A stretch of DNA of 5,429 nt from Planctomycetales bacterium 4484_123. GTDB taxonomy: Bacteria; Planctomycetota; Phycisphaerae; SM23-33. The position numbers were made by a program, and so were the translations under genes. Position 1 is the stretch's first letter; every line of letters begins with the position of its first letter. Positions 1 through 5,429 of this stretch are shown here, piece after piece. The notes beneath the pieces are model-generated. The model made no database searches. It was not told the DNA's origin and saw only the letters and a list, made by a program, of their open reading frames with translations. The stretch is taken from the NCBI GenBank assembly GCA_002049885.1, contig MVCS01000119.1, positions 1 to 5,429 of the forward strand. Reading direction: 5' to 3'.

Positions 1-70
1 GACGTATTCAGGTACGTTTTGAGCTGCGTGAACTCCTGACCTGAGGGGGACTGACAGGCCTGCATGCCTT
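1..70 (+). ncRNA. ssrS: probable 3' part of 6S RNA (5' half outside window)
   Basis: 6S RNA binds sigma70-type RNA polymerase holoenzyme by imitating an open promoter. No ORF explains these bases, and they read like the 3' strand of 6S RNA. A small hairpin (CTCCT, 6-nt loop, AGGGG, about 32-47) is followed by GGGGGACTG, an ACA bulge, then GGCCTGC and ATGCC. In E. coli 6S RNA, as I recall it, the same order occurs: a CCTTG/AAGG hairpin, a GGG-containing strand, then ACAGCCTGC and GGC. The strand AGGGGGACTG...GGCCTGC would pair with the GGGCCAGTCCCCT type of sequence known from 6S 5' halves, but that half is not in the window, so pairing cannot be confirmed. The 3' boundary is approximate. The call rests on motif resemblance and on lying just upstream of a housekeeping gene. 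Confidence 0.5.
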
Positions 71-87
71 GGGCGCGGCGCCCAGGC
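66..87 (+). terminator. GC-rich hairpin, possible terminator or rny leader structure
   Basis: GCCT-T-GGGCG, loop CGG, CGCCC-AGGC forms a 9-bp stem with one bulged T. No T-run follows, so it is not a classical intrinsic terminator. It overlaps the presumed 3' end of the 6S-like RNA and could compete with that RNA's closing stem. A second small hairpin (CGGCGC, CCCC loop, GCGCCG) lies at 100-115. Both sit in the leader of rny if transcription reads through. Confidence 0.3.
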
Positions 88-146
88 CGAGTCACCGGCC
101 GGCGCCCCCGCGCCGCTCCTGACCGCTTGCCGGAAAGGAATCGACG

Positions 147-1739
147 ATGGTGTCTTGCGCGCTCATTCTGGCTCAGATTACCGGCGGGTTCTTTGCGGTG
201 GTGGTGGCGGTGGCCCTGCTGGCGGGCATCCTGGTGGGCCTTGCCGTCCATGCCATCACCACGCGCATGCAGAAGGACGCCCTGGAGAAGGAGCTGCAGG
301 CACGGGTGGCGGCAGCCGAGGCGGAGGCCCGCCGCATCAAGGCCCAGGCCGAGGCCGAGGCCAAGAGCGAGTTCATCCGCCGGCGGCAGGAGTTCGACGC
401 CGAAACCCAACAGGCCCGGGCTCAGCTCCGCGAGGAGGAGCGCCGCCTGGCCAAGCGCGAGGACCTCATCGACCAGAAGATGGATACCCTCACCACCAAG
501 GAGCGCTCTGTGGAGATGGCCGAGCGGGCCGTCAACGAACGCGAGAAGGCCCTGGCGGCCAAGGACAGACAGCTCAACGACCTCATCGCCCAGCAGCGGG
601 CCCAGTTGATGAAGGTGGCCAACATGACCGCCGAGGAGGCCCGCGCCGTGCTGCTGGATCAGGTCCGCAAGGACGCTCAGCGCGAGGCGGACCAGTTGAT
701 CCAGCGCGAGCTGGAAAAGGCTGAGGAGACTGCCGAGTCGAAGGCCCGCGACATAATCGCCACCGCCATCCAGCGTTTTGCAGCCGAGCACACCTCGGAG
801 CGCACGGTCTCCACCGTGGACATCCCCTCCGATGACATGAAGGGGCGCGTCATCGGCCGGGAGGGCCGGAACATCCGCGCCTTCGAGAACGCCACCGGCG
901 TGGACGTGATCGTGGACGACACCCCGGGCGTGGTGGTGGTCTCGGCCTTCGACCCGGTGCGGCGGGAGGTGGCCAGGGCGAGCCTGGAAAAGCTCATCCA
1001 GGATGGGCGCATTCATCCTTCGCGCATTGAAGAGGTGGTCGCCGAGACCCAGAAGGAGGTCAACCGCCGCATCCAGGAGATAGGCAAGCAGGCCCTGCTG
1101 GACGCGAACATTCGGGGGCTACACCCCAAACTGGTGCAGCTTCTGGGCCGGCTGCACTTCCGCACGAGCTACGGCCAGAACGTCCTGAGGCATTCTCTGG
1201 AGGTGGCCTACCTCGCGCAGATCATCGCCGGTGAGTTGGGCCTGAACGCCGCGACCGCGCGGCGCTGCGGCCTGCTGCACGATATCGGCAAGGCCGTGGA
1301 CCACGAGGTGGAAGGCGGACATCCGGAGATCGGCGCCGAGCTGTGTCGGCGCTACGGCGAGGCGGACGAGGTGGTTGAGGCGGCTGCCGGTCACCACGGC
1401 GACGTGGTGGCGCGCTTCATCTACACGCCCGTCGTGGCCGCCGCGGACGCCATCAGCGCCGCCCGCCCCGGCGCGCGTCGCGAGACCCTGGAGCGCTATA
1501 TCCAGCGGCTGGAGAAGCTGGAGGAGATAGCCGCGGCCTTCGAGGGCGTCAAGGTGGCCTACGCCATCCAGGCCGGGCGCGAGGTCCGGGTGATGGTCGA
1601 TGCCGAGAACGTGGACGACCGGCTCTCGGCCAAGATCGCCCACGACATCGCCAAGCGCATCGAGGAAGAAATGCAGTACCCCGGCGAGGTGAAGGTAACC
1701 CTCATCCGGGAGCTGCGCTGCGTGGAGTACGCCCGCTGA
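147..1739 (+). CDS. rny: ribonuclease Y, membrane-anchored endoribonuclease
   Basis: RNase Y is the endoribonuclease that starts mRNA decay in many bacteria lacking or supplementing RNase E, and it acts at the inner face of the membrane. The 530-aa product has the whole family layout and is close to the roughly 520 aa of the B. subtilis protein. A single N-terminal membrane helix spans about residues 11-37. A long charged, Ala/Glu/Arg-rich coiled coil spans about 40-210. The KH domain carries the GRVIGREGRNIR motif at 233-244. The HD domain has H349, the H378-D379 pair in LLHDIGKAVDHE, H416-H417 in GHHGD and D434 in AADAISAARPG, the expected metal ligands. The C-terminus has the family's YPGEVKV tail. 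The start is supported by GGAAAGGA at 132-139, 7 nt before ATG. No key residue is missing. The next gene begins 31 nt downstream on the same strand. Confidence 0.97.
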   Translation: MVSCALILAQITGGFFAVVVAVALLAGILVGLAVHAITTRMQKDALEKELQARVAAAEAEARRIKAQAEAEAKSEFIRRRQEFDAETQQARAQLREEERRLAKREDLIDQKMDTLTTKERSVEMAERAVNEREKALAAKDRQLNDLIAQQRAQLMKVANMTAEEARAVLLDQVRKDAQREADQLIQRELEKAEETAESKARDIIATAIQRFAAEHTSERTVSTVDIPSDDMKGRVIGREGRNIRAFENATGVDVIVDDTPGVVVVSAFDPVRREVARASLEKLIQDGRIHPSRIEEVVAETQKEVNRRIQEIGKQALLDANIRGLHPKLVQLLGRLHFRTSYGQNVLRHSLEVAYLAQIIAGELGLNAATARRCGLLHDIGKAVDHEVEGGHPEIGAELCRRYGEADEVVEAAAGHHGDVVARFIYTPVVAAADAISAARPGARRETLERYIQRLEKLEEIAAAFEGVKVAYAIQAGREVRVMVDAENVDDRLSAKIAHDIAKRIEEEMQYPGEVKVTLIRELRCVEYAR

Positions 1740-1764
1740 AACGCCCTGGCCCCGGCGGTATGAT
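1736..1764 (+). promoter_or_regulatory. candidate promoter for a leaderless Mut7-C transcript
   Basis: CTGAAA (1736-1741) and TATGAT (1759-1764) are separated by 17 nt, matching the sigma70 consensus at 4/6 and 5/6 positions. The -10-like box ends 6 nt before the ATG at 1771, so the expected transcription start would fall on or beside the A of the start codon. The -35-like box overlaps the rny stop codon. A chance match is possible, and the gene may instead be cotranscribed with rny. Confidence 0.25.
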
Positions 1765-1770
1765 GGGACC

Positions 1771-2256
1771 ATGCAGGACGCCGGGCCGGAGTTCCTCTGT
1801 GATGCCATGCTGGGCGGGCTGGCACGCTGGCTGCGTGCTGCCGGCTACGACGCCCGCTTCACCTATGGCATCGACGACCGCGAGCTGCTCGCCCAGGCGC
1901 TGCGGACGGGCGCGACGCTGCTCTCCAGCGATGGGAAACTCTTCGAGCGGAACATCATCCGCAGCGGGGCGTTGCCGGCACTGTTCGTGCCCCGTCAGTT
2001 GAGCAAGCTCCAGCAGTTGGGCTTCGTGTTGCGCGGGCTGGGCTTGCCGGTACGGCCTCAGCCGCGGTGCATGGCCTGCGGCGGCGCGCTGGAGGAAGTG
2101 GCCAAGCCTGCCGTTCGCGCCGAGGCCCCGCGGCGGGCCTATGCCGCTCACGAGCGTTTTTGGCGGTGCACCCGCTGTGGCAAGCTGCTGTGGCGGGGCA
2201 CGCACTGGCGCAGGATCGCCGCCGCCCTGGAGCGGATTGGCGGTGGCGGGGGATAG
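1771..2256 (+). CDS. Mut7-C family PIN-like RNase domain protein with zinc ribbon
   Basis: This 161-aa protein matches the Mut7-C (DUF82) family, a PIN-like fold fused to a zinc ribbon and predicted to be an RNase; bacterial members are largely uncharacterised. The N-terminal signature FLCDAMLGGLARWLRAAGYD lies at 8-27. Candidate acidic metal ligands are D11, D35/D36, E38 and D54. The usual TRD near the last of these reads SSD here. The C-terminal zinc ribbon has C100-x2-C103 and C133-x2-C136, followed by the family's GKLLWRGTHW (137-146). Start choice is by homology: the signature begins 7 residues in, and the only purine-rich stretch (GGGA, 1765-1768) lies just 2 nt before ATG, so no proper Shine-Dalgarno is seen. 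Position 31 nt after rny suggests a shared role in RNA metabolism, but that is inference. Family assignment is firm; activity and substrate are unknown. Confidence 0.88.
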   Translation: MQDAGPEFLCDAMLGGLARWLRAAGYDARFTYGIDDRELLAQALRTGATLLSSDGKLFERNIIRSGALPALFVPRQLSKLQQLGFVLRGLGLPVRPQPRCMACGGALEEVAKPAVRAEAPRRAYAAHERFWRCTRCGKLLWRGTHWRRIAAALERIGGGGG

Positions 2257-2260
2257 CGGA

Positions 2261-2294
2261 GGCTCAGGCCGGTCTTGCACGCCCGGCCTGAGCC
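2261..2294 (+). terminator. perfect 12-bp inverted repeat after the Mut7-C gene
   Basis: GGCTCAGGCCGG (2261-2272) and CCGGCCTGAGCC (2283-2294) are exact reverse complements around a 10-nt loop. The stem begins 5 nt after the TAG stop and ends 20 nt before the adk promoter candidate. That position suits transcription termination or 3'-end protection of the upstream mRNA. The sequence after it is CGGGGAAAG with no T-run, so intrinsic termination of the E. coli type is not supported. Confidence 0.6.
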
Positions 2295-2314
2295 CGGGGA
2301 AAGCTACACGGCGA

Positions 2315-2342
2315 TTGACTTCGGCCTTGGGGGGCGTATATT
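2315..2342 (+). promoter_or_regulatory. sigma70-like promoter upstream of adk
   Basis: TTGACT (2315-2320) and TATATT (2337-2342) are 16 nt apart, each 5/6 to consensus, in otherwise very GC-rich intergenic DNA after the hairpin. The start of transcription would be near 2349, giving a leader of about 78 nt before the adk ATG. The leader (to 2426) shows no riboswitch or strong fold that I can recognise. The block GGGGGGCGTATATTC (2329-2343) recurs in near-identical form upstream of resB. Confidence 0.6.
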
Positions 2343-2426
2343 CATTGACCTTCACCGGTTTGCCTGCCAGCGGCGGACGGATGCTGCGGTCGTGCTCACC
2401 GGCCTACCTGTGGAGTGATGCCTCCG

Positions 2427-3056
2427 ATGAACATTGTGATGATGGGCGTTCAAGGTTCCGGCAAGGGGACGCAATCGAAGTTGCTTGCCGAGCGGCTGAA
2501 GCTGCCGCACATCTCCACGGGCGACCTGTTTCGTGAGCACGTGGCGGAGGGCACCGAGCTGGGCCGGCGGGCGCAGGGCTTCATGCAGAGGGGGGAGCTG
2601 GTGCCCGATGCCATCGTCTGCGACATGGTGCGCGACCGCCTGGGAAGGGCAGACGCCGCCGGCGGGTTCATCCTCGACGGCTTTCCTCGCAGCGCGTTCC
2701 AACTGGCGGCACTGGAGGGGCTTCACCCCACCGACCACGCCGTGCTGCTGGAGCTGGACGACGAGACTGCCTTGGTGCGTCTGGCCGGCCGGAGCGAGTG
2801 CCCCCGTTGCCACATCATCTACGGCGCCAACCGGCCGCCCAAGACGCCCGGCGTCTGTGACGCCTGCGGCGAGCCGTTGAAGGTGCGCGGCGACGATCAG
2901 GATGCCCAAGCCATAAGGAAGCGGCTGGCGCTGTACCACGAGGAGATCGGCATGTTGCTGGAATACTTCCGGTGGAAGGGCGTCCTGCGGCGGGTGGACG
3001 CGGCCGGCACCGTGGAGGAGGTCCTTCGGGCGGTCCTTGCCGCCCTGGATGTCTGA
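2427..3056 (+). CDS. adk: adenylate kinase, zinc-binding LID type
   Basis: Adenylate kinase interconverts ATP + AMP and 2 ADP in the cytosol. The 209-aa product has P-loop GVQGSGKGTQ (7-16), AMP-site STGDLFR (30-36, with R36), GFPRS (85-89, R88) and Q92. The LID (about 118-157) has a Cys4 zinc site C125-x2-C128 and C144-x2-C147, as in Gram-positive enzymes and unlike E. coli. R118, R122, R154 and R166 fit the known substrate-binding arginines, and DD (156-157) is kept. Departures from usual family motifs are Ser for Thr in GFPRT, GRS for GRR before the LID, and IGM near 174-176 where TxP is common. ATG 2427 is chosen because it gives the family N-terminus MNIV and lies 11 nt after GGAG (2412-2415). 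In-frame GTG 2415 and ATG 2418 would add four or three residues and leave too little room for that site. It appears to be transcribed from its own promoter. Confidence 0.95.
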   Translation: MNIVMMGVQGSGKGTQSKLLAERLKLPHISTGDLFREHVAEGTELGRRAQGFMQRGELVPDAIVCDMVRDRLGRADAAGGFILDGFPRSAFQLAALEGLHPTDHAVLLELDDETALVRLAGRSECPRCHIIYGANRPPKTPGVCDACGEPLKVRGDDQDAQAIRKRLALYHEEIGMLLEYFRWKGVLRRVDAAGTVEEVLRAVLAALDV

Positions 3057-3091
3057 AGGGTCAAGTCGGCACGCCGCCATGGGCTTTGACG

Positions 3092-3119
3092 TTGTTTTCG
3101 ACCGCGGGGGGTGTATCTT
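3092..3119 (+). promoter_or_regulatory. promoter-like site upstream of resB-ccsA
   Basis: TTGTTT (3092-3097) and TATCTT (3114-3119) are 16 nt apart, the same spacing as the adk promoter candidate. The block GGGGGGTGTATCTTC (3106-3120) matches the block before adk at 13 of 15 positions. A better -35 hexamer, TTGACG (3086-3091), lies 22 nt from the -10-like box, which is too far for normal use. The transcription start would be near 3126, leaving a leader of about 22 nt before resB. Confidence 0.4.
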
Positions 3120-3147
3120 CGCTGCTGGTTGACTGGGTGCGGCGAAG

Positions 3148-4578
3148 ATGCGGATCGTGCGGCGAGTGGTCATCTTGGCCGGGCTGGCCGCTGTGGGCCT
3201 GCTCGTGGTGCTCTCTGTCGTGGGGGCGTTCCTCGGTGCAGAGCGGGCCAGGGCCATGTTCAATTCCCCGCCGCTGGTGGCCTTTTGGCTGCTCCTGGCC
3301 GGGCTGCTGGTCGCGGGGCTGGTGGCCTACGGCCCGTTGAGGCGCTCGCCCGCCCTGGCCGCGGTGCACTTGGGGACACTGCTGGTCGTCGTGGGGGGCA
3401 TCCTCGGCTCGGATGCCGTGCACACCTTGGCCCGGCGGGTCTTCGGGGTGAGAAAATTATCCTCCGGCTACATGGTCATTGGCGAGGGCGAGATTGGCCG
3501 GGAACTGTTCGATGCCGACGGCCGGCTGGTGGGAGAGCTTCCGTTTGCCCTGGGGCTTGAGGCGTTTCGCGTCGAGTACTACCGACTGGCCCGGCCGTGG
3601 CGACTTGGGGTCGATGCGCCGGGTCCGGATGCGACCCGTCGTCAGGCGGAGATCGACTGGGCCGTTGGAAGGTGGTCGGCCCTGCCGTTCACCTCGGCCA
3701 GAGTGAAGGTCTTGCGGTACCTGCCCTCGGCCCGGGCCGTCTATGAGGCTGGCGCGGGTCCTCGCCTGGAGGTGGTCGTCTCCGGCCAGACAGTGGCCTC
3801 GGTGCCGGCCGAGGCGGGGCGGACAGTGTCTTTGGAGGGTCCCGTCGGGACGCTGCGGGTGCTGGAGGTCTTTGCCAATCTTCAGGTCTGTGGCGGGCGT
3901 GCCGTGGACGCCCCCGGCCACGAGCGGGCAGGCGGGCCGGCGGTGAAGGTGGAGTTTCGCCGGCCTGACGGGAGGCGTTCGGTCGGCTTCGTCTTCGCCG
4001 GGCCGGCTCAGCCGCCCGGCCACGGCGCCCTGGCCGAGGGCCTGGAGCTGCGGTACGTGGTGCCCCGGCCCAGCGGGGCGGAGGCTGACCCGGCCTCCGG
4101 CCTGCCGGCGATGCAGGTGCTGCTCGAACAGGGGGGCCTGCGACTGCGAAGCTGGTTGGTCGCGGGCCCCTCGAGTCTGCCGGTTTCGCTGCGGCTCGAT
4201 GAGTTCCTGGGCCCGCCCGCCTCCGGGCCGACCTTCCGCGGCGCGGTCGGCATTGATGGCGGGACTTACCTGGTGTTGTTCCCGCCTCGTGGGCCCGTGC
4301 GGGAATGCAAGAGCCACCTGGTGGTATTCGACGGCGGAAAGGTCGCCGCCGAGAAGGTCGTCAAGGACAACGACCCGCTGCATTACGGCGGATATCACTT
4401 CTACCAGTGCTCGTGGGACGATTCCGGCCAGCGGAGGACAATCCTCTTCGTGAAGTCTGATTGGGGCCTGTGGAGCGTCTATGCGGGCTTCGTGCTCCTG
4501 TGTGCGGGCGTCTTCGGCCTCTGCTGGTGGGGGCCGGTGTGGCAGCGGTTGGGCCGGCGGAGGGCACGTGGCGGTTAA
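3148..4578 (+). CDS. resB: ResB/Ccs1-like cytochrome c biogenesis protein (System II)
   Basis: ResB (Ccs1) works with CcsA in the membrane to carry heme outward and join it to CxxCH motifs of apocytochromes c. The 476-aa protein has the family topology: three N-terminal helices (about 8-30, 41-63, 70-90), a large extracytoplasmic domain (about 95-435), and a last helix (about 442-462). The loop before helix 2 has FNSPPL, like the family's Y/FxSxxF. H74 in HLGTLLVVVGG of helix 3 fits the conserved membrane heme-ligand histidine of CcsB. The end of the soluble domain has NDPLHYGGYHFYQCSW (about 407-422), a strong ResB signature, and SDWGLW before the last helix resembles the family's DPG region. 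The soluble domain is divergent, with cysteines C248, C387 and C421. An in-frame TGA 18 nt upstream and no other start between fix ATG 3148; the ribosome site is weak (GGCGAAG directly before it). It overlaps ccsA by 11 nt. Confidence 0.85.
   Translation: MRIVRRVVILAGLAAVGLLVVLSVVGAFLGAERARAMFNSPPLVAFWLLLAGLLVAGLVAYGPLRRSPALAAVHLGTLLVVVGGILGSDAVHTLARRVFGVRKLSSGYMVIGEGEIGRELFDADGRLVGELPFALGLEAFRVEYYRLARPWRLGVDAPGPDATRRQAEIDWAVGRWSALPFTSARVKVLRYLPSARAVYEAGAGPRLEVVVSGQTVASVPAEAGRTVSLEGPVGTLRVLEVFANLQVCGGRAVDAPGHERAGGPAVKVEFRRPDGRRSVGFVFAGPAQPPGHGALAEGLELRYVVPRPSGAEADPASGLPAMQVLLEQGGLRLRSWLVAGPSSLPVSLRLDEFLGPPASGPTFRGAVGIDGGTYLVLFPPRGPVRECKSHLVVFDGGKVAAEKVVKDNDPLHYGGYHFYQCSWDDSGQRRTILFVKSDWGLWSVYAGFVLLCAGVFGLCWWGPVWQRLGRRRARGG
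4559..4564 (+). promoter_or_regulatory. ribosome binding site deciding the ccsA start
   Basis: GGAGGG lies inside the 3' end of resB, 3 nt before GTG 4568. The spacing is short, but no other candidate start nearby has any such site. It supports starting ccsA at 4568 rather than at ATG 4481, which would add 29 Ser/Gly/Cys-rich residues foreign to the family and overlap resB by 98 nt. GTG 4589 lies 24 nt away from the site. Confidence 0.6.
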
Positions 4579-5362
4579 GACAGACATCGTGGGCCTGCTG
4601 ATATACGTGGCTATCGTCGCCCACCTGGCAGCGGCTGCCGCTTTGGCGTTGAGGCGCGACCGCTTCGGCTGGTCTGCCTACGGGGCGGGCTTCGCCCTGG
4701 CGGCGACGGCCTTTGTCGCCCGCTGGGTGCGCGTCCAGCACGTGCCGCTTCAGAGCCTCTTCGAGGTCTTCCTGTGCCTGGGGATGGTGATGGGCCCGGT
4801 TTCGCTGCTGTGCCGGCGCCTGCTGGGCGTGGGCGGTGAGGCGGCCGACTGCGTGATCGCTTCGGTCGTGCTGTTCGCGGCCGGCTTCGTGTTCGAGTCC
4901 AGGCCGCAGCCCTTGCCGTCGATCCTCCAGAGCGGACTGTTCCTGCCCCATGTGGCGGCGTACATGGCGGCGTACATGATCCTGGCCAAGGCCGGCGTGC
5001 AGGCGTTCAAGGCATTGGGGGTTGGGGGCCGATCCCAGCCGGCGGCGGTGGTGGCCCCGGAGGTGGGCGCCTACCGGGTGGTCAACCTGGGCTTTCCGCT
5101 GCTGACCCTGGGGTTGGTGCTGGGGGCCCTGTGGGGCAAGCGGGCCTGGGGCGATTGGTGGAACTGGGACCCCAAGGAGCTGTGGTCGTTGGCCACGTGG
5201 CTGATCTATGCGGGGTACCTGCACTTCCGCCGGGCCTTCGGGCGGAGGTATCCGCGAGTCGGGCCGGCACTGGTGCTGGCGGGTGCGGCGGGGATAGTCA
5301 TCACGCTGTTGTGGGTCAACCTGGCCGGGACGTTCGCCGGCCTGCACAGCTACGCCAAGTGA
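4568..5362 (+). CDS. ccsA: CcsA/ResC-like cytochrome c biogenesis protein, heme handling
   Basis: CcsA is the heme-handling partner of ResB in System II cytochrome c maturation. From GTG 4568 the product is 264 aa and very hydrophobic, with about eight membrane helices (roughly 8-28, 36-55, 63-83, 91-108, 128-147, 171-190, 204-222, 235-256). The tryptophan-rich heme motif WGDWWNWDPKE lies at 194-204. Histidines fit the four-histidine heme scheme of CcsBA: H128 in LPHVAAY and H260 in GLHSYAK as external ligands, H219 in YLHFRR as the second membrane ligand, the first being H74 of ResB. The eight residues from H128 to Y136 match family spacing. The 11-nt overlap with resB suggests translational coupling and equal synthesis. 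In several lineages the two are one fused CcsBA protein; here they are separate. A longer start at 4481 is unlikely. Confidence 0.93.
   Translation: MAVKTDIVGLLIYVAIVAHLAAAAALALRRDRFGWSAYGAGFALAATAFVARWVRVQHVPLQSLFEVFLCLGMVMGPVSLLCRRLLGVGGEAADCVIASVVLFAAGFVFESRPQPLPSILQSGLFLPHVAAYMAAYMILAKAGVQAFKALGVGGRSQPAAVVAPEVGAYRVVNLGFPLLTLGLVLGALWGKRAWGDWWNWDPKELWSLATWLIYAGYLHFRRAFGRRYPRVGPALVLAGAAGIVITLLWVNLAGTFAGLHSYAK
4954..4978 (+). repeat. 12-bp tandem duplication within ccsA
   Basis: GGCGGCGTACAT occurs twice back to back (4954-4965 and 4966-4977), and the period continues for one more base. In frame it encodes AAYM-AAYM at residues 130-137, just after the heme-ligand candidate H128. The spacing from H128 to Y136 still matches the family pattern, so no net insertion is evident. 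Confidence 0.6.
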
Positions 5363-5429
5363 GTGAGGCAAGGGGGGGCTCGACTCGTCGCCCGGGGCGC
5401 GGGCGGGGCCGGAAAAGCGCCGACGGCAG
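5359..5429 (+). CDS. possible start of a downstream gene, truncated by window end
   Basis: GTG at 5359 overlaps the ccsA stop as GTGA, a common coupled-gene arrangement, and its frame stays open to the window end. The visible 23 residues begin MSEARGG and are rich in Arg and Gly, with no recognisable domain. No Shine-Dalgarno is seen. A second frame from GTG 5363 is also open to the end, so the frame is undecided and the stretch could be non-coding GC-rich DNA. Confidence 0.22.
   Translation, partial: MSEARGGSTRRPGRGRGRKSADG

Noticed and set aside
64..609. 181-codon + strand frame overlapping the rny start
   Set aside because: Its product is Arg/Pro/Ser-rich, and it is out of frame with the clear RNase Y reading.
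1119..1808. 229-codon open frame on the - strand opposite the rny HD domain
   Set aside because: RNase Y motifs prove the + strand reading. The antisense product is His/Gly/Leu-rich without recognisable motifs.
2345..2370. TTGACC at 2345 as a second adk -35 box
   Set aside because: No -10-like hexamer occurs 15-19 nt downstream.
3060..3090. GTCAAG...CTTTGAC inverted repeat after adk as a terminator
   Set aside because: Only 5-6 pairs with an 18-nt loop and no T-run; too weak to call. Its right arm also makes up the TTGACG hexamer.
2352..3263. 303-codon open frame on the - strand across adk and the intergenic region
   Set aside because: The + strand adk has complete catalytic motifs; the antisense frame looks like a GC-driven shadow.
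3457..4587. 376-codon open frame on the - strand opposite resB
   Set aside because: It lies wholly opposite a gene with clear ResB motifs. Its translation is Pro/Arg/His-rich low-complexity sequence typical of the antisense of GC-rich genes.
4361..5371. 336-codon open frame on the - strand opposite ccsA
   Set aside because: It overlaps the well-supported CcsA gene, has Gln/His/Arg/Pro-rich composition, and shows no domain or ribosome site.
1..5429. CRISPR, insertion sequence, tRNA, toxin-antitoxin or other novel defence system
   Set aside because: There is no repeat-spacer pattern, terminal inverted repeat pair, transposase motif or tRNA-like fold. The PIN-like Mut7-C protein has a zinc ribbon and no antitoxin partner gene, so it is not a VapC-type toxin.

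Overview
This is a GC-rich bacterial chromosome segment with every convincing gene on the + strand. It holds the probable 3' part of a 6S RNA, then RNase Y (rny), a Mut7-C-type PIN/zinc-ribbon protein, a zinc-type adenylate kinase (adk), and a ResB-CcsA pair for System II cytochrome c maturation. High GC, RNase Y, a Cys4 adenylate kinase and System II together fit a Planctomycetota-like or similar environmental lineage. That placement is inference; no taxonomic marker in the window proves it.

Layout. Bases 1 to about 70 resemble the 3' strand of 6S RNA, whose 5' half would lie before the window. Two short GC hairpins follow, then rny with a good ribosome binding site. The Mut7-C gene starts 31 nt after rny. 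It has no clear Shine-Dalgarno, but a -10-like hexamer lies 6 nt before its ATG. A perfect 12-bp hairpin just after its stop closes this first block. A sigma70-like promoter (TTGACT-N16-TATATT) then leads into adk. The 91-nt gap after adk holds a second promoter-like site that shares a 13/15 motif with the first, and leads into resB. ccsA overlaps resB by 11 nt and starts at GTG behind GGAGGG. An open, Arg-rich frame overlaps the ccsA stop and may be the start of another gene cut off by the window end.

Function. The first block concerns RNA: a transcription-regulating RNA, a membrane-anchored endoribonuclease and a putative PIN-like nuclease. adk is a housekeeping nucleotide kinase. ResB and CcsA should together form the membrane complex that exports heme and attaches it to apocytochromes c, so the organism probably makes c-type cytochromes. 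I found no mobile element, CRISPR array, tRNA or rRNA, and no convincing novel system. The points worth a second look are the 6S-like fragment, the repeated promoter motif, the possible leaderless start and the U-less hairpin.
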